Assembly (NCBI GenBank): GCA_015680685.1
Contig: MNCI01003602.1
Coordinates: 608,105 to 672,104, forward strand
DNA: 64,000 nucleotides
DNA from: Gnetum montanum
Lineage: Eukaryota > Streptophyta > Gnetopsida > Gnetales > Gnetaceae
Reading direction: 5' to 3'
The notes under the pieces are model-generated. The model had not been told where the DNA came from, searched no databases, and saw nothing but the letters and a program-made list of their open reading frames with translations. This document shows, piece after piece, positions 56,093-64,000 of the stretch. Position 1 is the first letter of the stretch, and every line of letters starts with the position of its first letter. The position numbers were made by a program, and so were the translations under genes.

Positions 56093-59000
56093 ATGGCTCC
56101 AAAGAGAGAACACACATACTTGGCGCTTGTGAAGGTCGATGAGGTGAAGGAATCCCTAGAGCATGACACAGGCACACGTCACGGAACAAGAGGAGATGAT
56201 GTTGACTCGGTAGGCCACTGTGCTTCCTTGATTTCCTCATTCTTCTGTCATCGTTTTTGTCTCTTGCTCCTATTTCTATGGCTTCATTTTCGATGTCTAT
56301 ATTTCTTCTCATTGCGTTGTCATTATTTTGGCCTTTACATCATCACTATTGCCATTTAGGCTGTGAAGGATGCACAAACACTACACTATTGTTGCACGCA
56401 AGGTTGCCTAAACTACTGTTGCTATGGCTGTCATTACCGCAGAGGTTTGGATGGTTTAAGTCACTTGACTTTCATATGGTGTAGCGTAGAACCCCCAAGA
56501 GGGTTTGGCCATGCATGATGTGATAGTGTGACACGTGTTTCATCAGGGTGTAGTGTTATCTACTTTTAGTATGGCTAATCACTCTGTTGCTATGCCAGGT
56601 TATATTTGCTACGCTATTGCTTCGATGTTTTTGCTACGCTATTTATAGGAAGAGGATTATGTTACACTATGTGCTAAAATGCTAGATTTTTGTTACATTA
56701 CGTGTGTGTTGCACTTGAATGTGATGCTAATGTTTACTGTTGTGTTATGCAGGATAGCGCTTAGGCTAATTCTAGTTGTCTTGGACATTGTAGGGGTCAT
56801 CTGCTACGTGAACAAACCTGTAGCCAATGTTCCTCCTCCTCACACAGATGTGGGAGATCGAGAGGTCTGGTTCAGGATAGGAGCATAGTAGTTCCTATAA
56901 TTCCTCCTCCAATGCTTCAGTGTGATTGTTTGGTCACACTTAGAGGAGGAGGTAGCAGCCATCATACTAGAAACCCTGCTACCTAGGGCAACCCAGGGTA
57001 TTCTGAGGTATTTTAGAGATGGGGAAATCAGTAGTGGGCAAGGAGAAGGATCCGACCCACACCCCCAAGGTTTGAGGCATTTGTCTTAGATCTAGGAGAT
57101 TCCTGAGTACAACTACTACCATATTTACAACACATTATTTATTGCATGTCATATGGATACGTGCTTCCAAAACCCACCAGGAACCGTCTACTATGCTGGT
57201 GGGTGAGTTCTGTCGCACCATTTTTGCTATGCTATGCTATAGTCGCTATGCTTGGTCAAATGTTGATAATGTGTTTTTGTTACCAGGTTTTTGATCAATG
57301 ACCAGGACCTTCACAGCAATATAGATGCCTTGGCCATAGTGGAGATGGCCCTGCGGGAATTCTATTATGCTAAGAACATTCACGTAGGTGTTATATGTCA
57401 ATGTGGGGGTGAGAACCCCACCTATCCAAAATGATATCCCATCCTCTACAATAGGTGTAAGGAGTCTGGTTGGTTGGATGAGAGATGGGCACCCTTCAAA
57501 TTGATCCCCATGGAAGATGTTTTGGTCACCCTCCCATAATTTCCATTGCCATATAAACCTGGTAAGCTAAGCAGTAGGTGAGACATGTTGAAGTGTCTTT
57601 TCTATTGCTATTTTTTTTGTATTTTTGTGTTCTTATGCTAGCCATTTCTATGCAAACTGTTGTAGGGGAAAAGAAACCCCAAGAGGTGATGGTGGTAACT
57701 ACCGAGAATCAAGAGGCAAATATCTACTTCAAATACAAAGAAGTAGCTATGAGCTAGCATTGGATATATAGCGAAGCCTTGGATTCCTTGGTCAAGAATC
57801 TTTGAAATGATGGGCTACTATATTTGTTCCTAACCCTGAACCTAAAATTTCCTGCCACTGAGATGCTCTCCTTGGTGGACTCCTTTTCCAACAAGGTGAA
57901 TTTCTTCTACACATGCATTCACAGTGTGCGGGTGGTCATTGACATCAATGACCAGTTGTTTGTGGACCTTTTTGGTGTCCTTGCTGATGGAATCCTTATA
58001 GGGTCGAGGTCCAAGAAGAAGTTAACCCTTCATAAGGATGACATCATGGAGTGGATAGGGATTCCTAAAGAGTGGAGGGGGATCCCTATGGATAAGGTCA
58101 AGGTAGGACCTACCAGAGAAGTTTACCCCATCTTCCGTTCTTGCGCCTTTCCATAGCTACTCTCCCAAAGGAAAGTCCTTGTGATTGAGTAGGCCTGGAT
58201 AATATGTGAGGTTATGGAAGAGGGGGCTTGCTATAACTGGGCCAGGTTTCTATGTACAGGCTTGCAGGTTGAAATCGTGGGGCTCCATAAGAAGCAGGAG
58301 TCCCATTCCAACATTCATTACAGTCTTTCGGGGAGTATCTGGTGGTCCATGAGAAAGGGGTCTGGGTATTGTGGAATTGTAAGTAGATTTCCAAATCGGG
58401 GATCTATTAGGTCCTCTGAACCGCCCCAGCCCAAGATCCCCCAAAAATGATGACTAAGGATTGGGTGGACCGTAAATTTTGTGGCCAAGATAGTGTAGGA
58501 GACACACCCCCTACTTCTACTAGTAGCGTATCATAGGGGAAGTGTCTCATTGCCAAAACTATGGCCACTAAGTTGTAGCGAAAGAGGCCTACTTCAACTA
58601 AGGGGACCCTTCGTGTGGAGGAAGAGGAGGGGCAGTGACTGTAGCTTAAACTATAGAGGATGCAATCCCCTATTGGTAAATGCTTTTGTTCATGTTTATT
58701 TCTTCACCTACTTTGTTAATTCTTACTACGCTATGCTACGCTAGATAGCGTAGCATAGCATAGCATCTACTTTCTGCCAACCTGTTTTGAGCTAACGCAA
58801 ACATGTGTTTTTTGGTTGCCAAAGGAAGAAGAGGAAGAATAAGAAGGTGACAAAGAGATGTCAGCTCCTAAGATGGAGGTGATGAATAAATACATGGAGG
58901 CCCCAGTCTACCCAGTCTAGGAAGAGAGGGCCCCAATCAAGAGGAAAGGAGCTGCTGCTGCTAAGGTAGGGGCTCTTGTGATTAAGTAGAATCCTCCTAT

Positions 59001-60484
59001 TAACAAGGACATTTTTGGAAATGAAGAGGAGTCTCCCGTGAATAAAAAGGATGTTGGTTCCTTAAAAGGAAAGGAATTAGCAAATGAAGAAGTGGCCCAC
59101 CTAGACTTGGGAGGGACTTCTACTAAGGCCATTGCCATCGTTTTACATTAGCAGGAAGAGGAATCACAACTGGATGCTGGTGAGTTCGGCAATGCATCTT
59201 CTTTGTCATAGCCCATTTCGGTCATTGCTGACTCGTTTAATTGTATGACAGATACTACTGCCAAAGTTGCAAGACCACCTCTAATCCATGTGGAATCATG
59301 GGCCAAGACCCCTGATAAGTTTACATTTATGTAGGGGGTTGTTGAAGACATCATTAGCCGTCTTTAGCATATCAACCTTGATGTGGGTAAGTAGTAGTAT
59401 TAGATGCTCTCATGTTGCTACGCTAGAGTTCTGAATTCGTTGACCTTGCTACACTATACACTAATGTGACTGATCTGCTATTTACATTGTGAAAGCCTCT
59501 CAACTCACATGGGACACAACACGGCCTTTGAAGGTCGGTGCCGTGCCTACATTCTCACCCAAAGTGACTGAGGTACCTCATCGCGCATTCGACAAGGTCA
59601 ACAAATGTGCTTTTCACTTGGTCCATTCCTTATGGGAGTACAAGTGTGTCAATGAAGACCTATGGAAATGGGTCCAAAATGCTAAGAGAGAGAAGGCTGA
59701 GATGAGTGCCAATGTGAAAGACCTCAAGTTAAGGAACAAATTCCTCATAGCCCGTGATACAAATAATGAGGACTGGTGCACGGTTGTGGTAGATTATGCT
59801 AGATTTTGGACAGTCATGCGTCAGAACAATGAAGCCACCTGCAAAATAATAGAATAGCAAATGTAAACAGACTTTCTAGTCTAGAAGTGTCAGGATTGGA
59901 AGGATTTTAGCACCAAGGTTTACGAATGGGGTAGTCCCAGAAGAACCATAAACATATGTATAAACTAGACTATGCCTCCTATCGTAAATTGTATAGGGAC
60001 GCTTCTGTGGAAGCGTTTAACTATAAGGTATTTGTAGATACCATTGGCATTTCTGAAGCCTTTGACAAGTTCAAAAAGTAGATAAAGGTTATGGAATCTC
60101 CTAAATGGGAAGTGAACCTTCCCACAGGTGAGACCACAACTACCTCCTTTTCTTTGGGACCGCTGAGATGGATGGCCACCAAAAAGGAGAAGGCTACAGT
60201 AGACACTGAACCTAGCATTAGTCATTGGATGGACATCATGGAAGAGGAGCTTTGGCACCACCTTGGGCTTGATTTAGACCGGATACCCTTTGAGATGGAC
60301 ATGGGTCGTTCTTAGGTTAGTCGCGTTCTATTGCATTAGTGCTTATGCTCTGTTGCAATTTTTGTGTGTTTCTCTAACCAACTACTTCATTCCTATGCTG
60401 CAGGTTCCAAATGAGGGTGTAGGGCCCATAGAAGGAAGGAATGAAGGGGTGATAGAGGATAATGCAACGAAAGGTGATGCATAA
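56093..60484 (+). pseudogene. Antisense gene, copy C: FCP1-like pseudophosphatase / mobile-domain / coiled-coil gene
   Basis: Exons: 56093-56209, 56753-57202, 57297-57561, 57666-58675, 58825-59179, 59252-59386, 59496-60315, 60404-60484, all GT-AG. Exon 1: MAPKREHTYLALVKVDEVKE. Exon 2: LRLILVVLDIVGVICYVNKP (motif I with the first Asp kept), then FLLQCFSVIVWSHLEEEVAA and IILETLL, and at its end YNTLFIACHMDTCFQNPPGT, which aligns with the NTLLIDDSPxKxxxNPP block of plant FCP1-like phosphatases but lacks DDS. Exon 3: FLINDQDLHSNIDALAIVEM. Exon 4: MLSLVDSFSNKVNFFYTCIH, DQLFVDLFGVLADGILIG, EEGACYNWARFLCTGLQVEI. Exons 5-6 acidic. Exon 7 helical (820 bp; 818 in A). Exon 8 is much shorter than in A and B. 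Stops in exons 2, 4, 6 and 7, and an exon 1 length that is one phase off, make it a pseudogene. Confidence 0.66.
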
Positions 60485-60660
60485 GCAGATTACGAAGATA
60501 ATGCAGGCAAAGACAACCCATGATAGCATGGGACTTTTTTTTCAATTTTTGAATTTTTTGTAACATTTTTGCAAGCATTGTGTAAGAGAAAAGAAATTTT
60601 GAATAAAGAGATGAATTGATTCCATGCTAACTTATGCGTTATGTACGTCCTGAATTTCAT
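60485..60660 (+). other. 3' flank of antisense gene, copy C
   Basis: AT-rich tail after the stop at 60482-60484, with AATAAAG at about 60601, a possible polyadenylation signal. Copy A has a similar AT-rich tail at 24161-24290. Confidence 0.35.
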
Positions 60661-60669
60661 GCTCAGCTT

Positions 60670-60945
60670 TCGCTCTTTTGTGCTAGTTTTAGGCCATTTC
60701 AGGTTGTAGTGTGTGTCTTAGTTTTAGGCCATTTCGAGTTGTAGCTAGTTTTAGGCCATTTCAGGCCATTGCTAGTTTTAGGCCATTTCAGACCATAGCG
60801 TGTGTCATAGTTTTAGGCCATTTCTAGTTTTAGGCCATTTCGGGCCATTGCTAGTTTTAGGCCATTTCGGGCCATAGCTATTGGGACGTAGCTAGTTTTA
60901 GGCCATTTCAGGCCATTGCTAGTTTTAGACCATTTTGGACCTGTC
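60670..60945. repeat. Hairpin repeat array, PR-antisense gene spacer of element C
   Basis: Eight or nine units of TAGTTTTAGGCCATTTCGGG or -CAGG type with GCCATTGC or GCCATAGC linkers, the same family and the same place as 25198-25500 in A and 31775-32560 in B, but with a period near 30 bp. Confidence 0.78.
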
Positions 60946-61080
60946 ACGTGTTAAGGGATGATATGCTAATGATTCAAAAAATAGCTAATTAGCAACTAGT
61001 GTAGATGCAAGACAGAAGGGCAAAAAATGTGCAAGGGTGGGCGGCTAGGCAAGAAGCAATGGGGTTGCTACGCTATGCGT

Positions 61081-61979
61081 ACCTGCTTCTTGACCCATCG
61101 TGGGTAGAGTGAAGCATAAGGCTAAGGTGCTCTGCTAGGGCTTTTATCTACATCGTTGCCTTCTACTTGGAAGGACAACTCCATCCACACACTTTCATCT
61201 TGAGAATTGGCTTGCTGAGCCAACTCCTCCGCTGGATGGTTAGTGTGCGTAGGGGAAAGTGCTTCATTCTCATAGGTTATGATCTCTGATCCTTGCTCCA
61301 TGCCTACATTGTTGATTTCTTGTGTCACTGCTTCATCACCACGGATCACCACCTATCTACTTGTCTAAGGCAGATGGATCTCATGGTATATAGGTGAGGA
61401 GACAGGCCTAAGTTGCACTAACCATGACCTCCCTAGGACCAGGTTAAACCCGAGCATCTTCACAACCATGATGAACATTGCATTTGTGGGGAACTGGTCC
61501 CCTACCATGAAGTCTATGTGGATTGTGCCCTTCACCAGGATGCGTGCCTTGTTGAACAACTTCAGGCATGACGTGGTTGTGGGTTTGATCTAGTCGACCA
61601 ATCCCAACTTATCCATGATAGAGAAGGGGATGACATTCATGGTAGCCCTTTCATCAATGTGTACCCTTTGGATCCAATATTGGCCAACTTGAATTGTGAT
61701 GAATAGGGGTGCTATCGACACCTGACCCCTTTCAGGATCATCCCTAATGGAGTCATCGCAGAAAGTGAGTTGAGATGGCTTTGGCTCTATAGGGGGAGAA
61801 GGAAGCATGACCGAATGGATTACTGCCTCTTCCGTTGGCATATCCTTGTTGACCAGAATCATCATCAACATGAGGATCAGAGCCTCACAGTGTGGGACAG
61901 ACATCATGATTAGGTCGTACAAGCTTAGTGTAGTACCTTTTTGTTTTAGAGCTTGTTTGACCTGGGTGAGGACATCCAA
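61081..61979 (-). pseudogene. Element C aspartic protease region
   Basis: Minus frames 61979-61590, 61559-61365 and 61352-61122. LILMLMMILVNKDMPTEEAV, then VHIDERATMNVIPFSIMDKL (the active-site DDG of D reads DER, so inactive), FNKARILVKGTIHIDFMVGD, NLVLGRSWLVQLRPVSSPIY and a C-terminal acidic tail ending near KSPSRAP. A TAG at 61122 closes the frame; PYASLYPRWVKKQ follows as in A/B tails. Confidence 0.82.
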
Positions 61980-64000
61980 GAGGTCCTGGCCATCCCCCTA
62001 TTTATCACTTTTCTCCTCTTCTATTCGTCCCAGGAGATATATTTCCCAAGGAGGGGTAGTTTCAGGTCTGAGTTCGAATCCCTTTTGGTAGGGCAGTGTT
62101 GACTGCTTGGTTGTAGCAATGTACCTCCTTGGTGATGAGGGCATAGACACAGGAGGTGATGATGTAGGCTTGGGAACACCTGAGGTGGTACTTCCCTTCG
62201 ATGTCTCATCCACAAAATGAACTTCTTGTTCCTTAGGATGAGAAGACTGTGCAGTTGTCTTGTGTGGGATGGGGGCTACTGAAGGAGTTGGCCCCCTAAT
62301 GACGAATGGAGCTAATGGCGTTAATGGGCAGGGTAGTGTAGGTTTGCTAATAGGTGGCTTGGGGATGGATGCCTGGGGAGGCACTCTCAAGACCAATGGC
62401 TGTTGCTAGCTTCAACTAGTCATTGGCGGTGCTGGTGCACTACGCTGAGACACACGGACCATGAATGACTACTAGGATGGCCTAAGATCACTATCAATAC
62501 CGATGGCATTGATGAAGTAACCGACATTATTGGCATTAAGGGGGTCTGTGTAGAAATCCATAGATTGGTTCTCAGGGCGTACTGGGTTACTTTCATCCAA
62601 CACCAGTTTACCCTATTTGATCAATCTTTGAATGTCATCTTGCAATGCCAGACAGTAATCTATGTTGTGACCACACTGTTGGTGATAGTCACTAAACCTG
62701 TCCAGCTTGATAGGAACTAGGGGCTCATTAGGAAAGGCCAAAGAAGGGTTCCTAAGGAGCTCACAATAGTGTTGGTATCTCTTGATTCCCTCTTCTAACA
62801 TCTACTTGTGCCTAATGTATCCTATCACTAGTATCTTCTTTAGAAGATCTAAAGGTTTGATGGGAAGCAAGGTGTACTTTGAGTGATCTTTATGCTCAAA
62901 GTTTGGTTTGGGTTGTGAAAATGTCTTAGATGCAGGTATGGTAGGTTGTAATGCATGGTCTTACTTGGGCACGAGATTAGCTATAGTTGTGGCTAGTTTC
63001 TTGCTACTCTTGTTACCATTGTTATTAGGTTTGGGCTTGGCTTCACTTGCCACAACAGCCACTATGGCAGTTGCAGCCTTACCCTTATCCTTCTTTGTGA
63101 AGGTGTTCTTGTAGGCAACATAGGTCGGATCTTTGCTTGCCTTGCCCACATCCTGTATGATCTTAGTCTGAGTGAAGGCTTGACTAAGAGTGCGAGGAGC
63201 AAGGCAATACAGTTTAGACTTGATAAAGTCATTTACTGTGCCCTTAAAGATAGCTAGCAAATAGGCCTCTATGATGGGCTCGCGGATTTCATTAAGGGTT
63301 GCGCTTGAACACTGGATGAACTTTTAGACTGGCTCTAGAGGTTCCTGCTTCATGCTCATCAAATGATCTAGTGTGATTTTTGGCTTCAAGTTATACTTGA
63401 AGTGCATCATGAACTGGGTTAGAAGCTCTTCCAGAGTTGAAATAGATGAGTGTGGTAGCGCAGGGTACCAATCTAGGGCTTTCCCAGCTAGGGACATAGC
63501 GAAGACACGAATAATCGTGTGCAGCCATTGTTGCAACATAAGGGATTCAGACCTAAAGGTAACAAGATATGCATTGGGATCTCCCTCCCCATTGTACTTC
63601 ATGAAGTTGGGGAGGGACATCCCTAGAGGTAACATCAGCGTAGGGATTGCAGGGCTGATGGGGTCATCTTGGTAAAAGTCCATGACTTGTACCGTGTCAG
63701 ACCCAACAGCTTTGAGGTATTTTATTTCCTTGGTGAGGGTATGGATAATCTAGAATGCTTGATCCAAACCCTACGATGATGTGGATTGTTGGGGAACTAC
63801 TGAGTCAGCTCTCATTAGCGGCATGATGGGGGTAACTATGTGACCGAGTGGTGGTATCGTTGGGGTAGCCTTCGTGAATGGTGCTACCTATGTTGTCCAC
63901 CACCCAGTAGGTGGTGTTGTTTGGGTAGCAACTATGGGTTGGGTTGCAAGATAGGCTATTTTCATAGCCAAAGGGATATACCATAGTTCCGGGTTGGGTT
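61980..64000 (-). pseudogene. Element C gag, 3' part
   Basis: The N-terminus is outside the window. Core: VMDFYQDDPISPAIPTLM-like text, NFMKYNGEGDPNAYLVTFRS, MSLAGKALDWYPALPHSSIS, TLEELLTQFMMHFKYNLKPK (63683-63324), AIFKGTVNDFIKSKLYCLAP (63260 on). The knuckle-like part reads FSDYHQQCGHNIDYC then LQDDIQRLIK (62700-62613). A Pro-rich linker (62396-61998) leads to protease. Frames are interrupted at about 63325 and 62960. Confidence 0.8.

Larger units (their letters stand above)
48559..64000 (-). mobile_element. Element C: Tat/Ogre-like element with antisense gene, truncated by window edge
   Basis: Same architecture as A. From left: 3' LTR 48559-50287, polypurine tract, 3' UTR, hairpin array, integrase, RNase H domains, RT, antisense gene 56093-60484 on plus, hairpin array, protease and gag running off the right edge. 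The 5' LTR is outside the window. It is diverged from A at nucleotide level but keeps the order of all parts. Confidence 0.85.

Noticed and set aside
48559-64000. Integrated pararetrovirus (caulimovirid) instead of a retrotransposon
   Set aside because: Integrase, LTR and polypurine tract are present and no movement-protein or coat-protein region is seen, so a Ty3/gypsy retrotransposon fits better.

Overview
This window is plant nuclear DNA made almost entirely of nested LTR retrotransposons. All recognisable retroviral-type genes lie on the minus strand. The evidence for a plant is a Ty3/gypsy pol of Tat/Ogre type (Asp protease, RT with YVDD, two successive RNase H domains, integrase), plant-style introns and a plant-type TATA box. 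I cannot name the species. Two N bases show a draft assembly. I found no single-copy host gene, rRNA or tRNA.

Layout, left to right. Element D (1-10072, cut by the window edge; its 5' LTR is 8867-10072) sits inside a gene carried by element B. Element A (12746-30952) is complete, with LTRs of 1383 and 1386 bp, and is inserted in a later exon of the same element B gene. B resumes at 30953 and ends with its own 5' LTR (36656-37870). B lies inside an Athila-like element E (37871-41610). E lies inside a similar element F (41611-44986). F sits just upstream of a decayed Tat-type gene G (45024 to about 47560). Element C (48559-64000, cut by the right edge) is a second copy of the A architecture. 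The nesting order is G/F > E > B > A and D.

The main discovery is the structure of the Tat-like family. Between protease and reverse transcriptase, where Ty3/gypsy pol is normally continuous, every copy carries about 4 kb of opposite-strand gene with about eight exons and its own TATA-box promoter. Exons 2-3 encode a domain I read as an FCP1/NIF-like HAD phosphatase that has lost catalytic residues. Exon 4 (exactly 1050 bp in two copies) resembles plant mobile-domain proteins. Exon 7 is a helical, coiled-coil-like region and exon 8 an acidic, His-rich tail. Five copies (A, B, C, D, G) share the start and splice positions where these survive, so the gene has spread with the element. In Ogre elements the gag-PR and RT-INT halves are separated by an intron at this point. 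A candidate splice acceptor lies just before RT in A and C, so the antisense gene may occupy such an intron.

The non-coding parts of the family are filled with arrays of short hairpins whose stems change in a compensatory way between units, an 86/172-bp satellite, and LTR palindromes built from TACGCTA/TAGCGTA. A separate GC-rich retroposon with a poly-A tail, encoding a coiled coil plus a J-domain-like segment with an HPD motif, is inserted in element A at 24336-25188. Most coding regions carry stops and frameshifts, many at methylation-prone codons (CGA to TGA, CAG to TAG), so most copies are old and probably silent.
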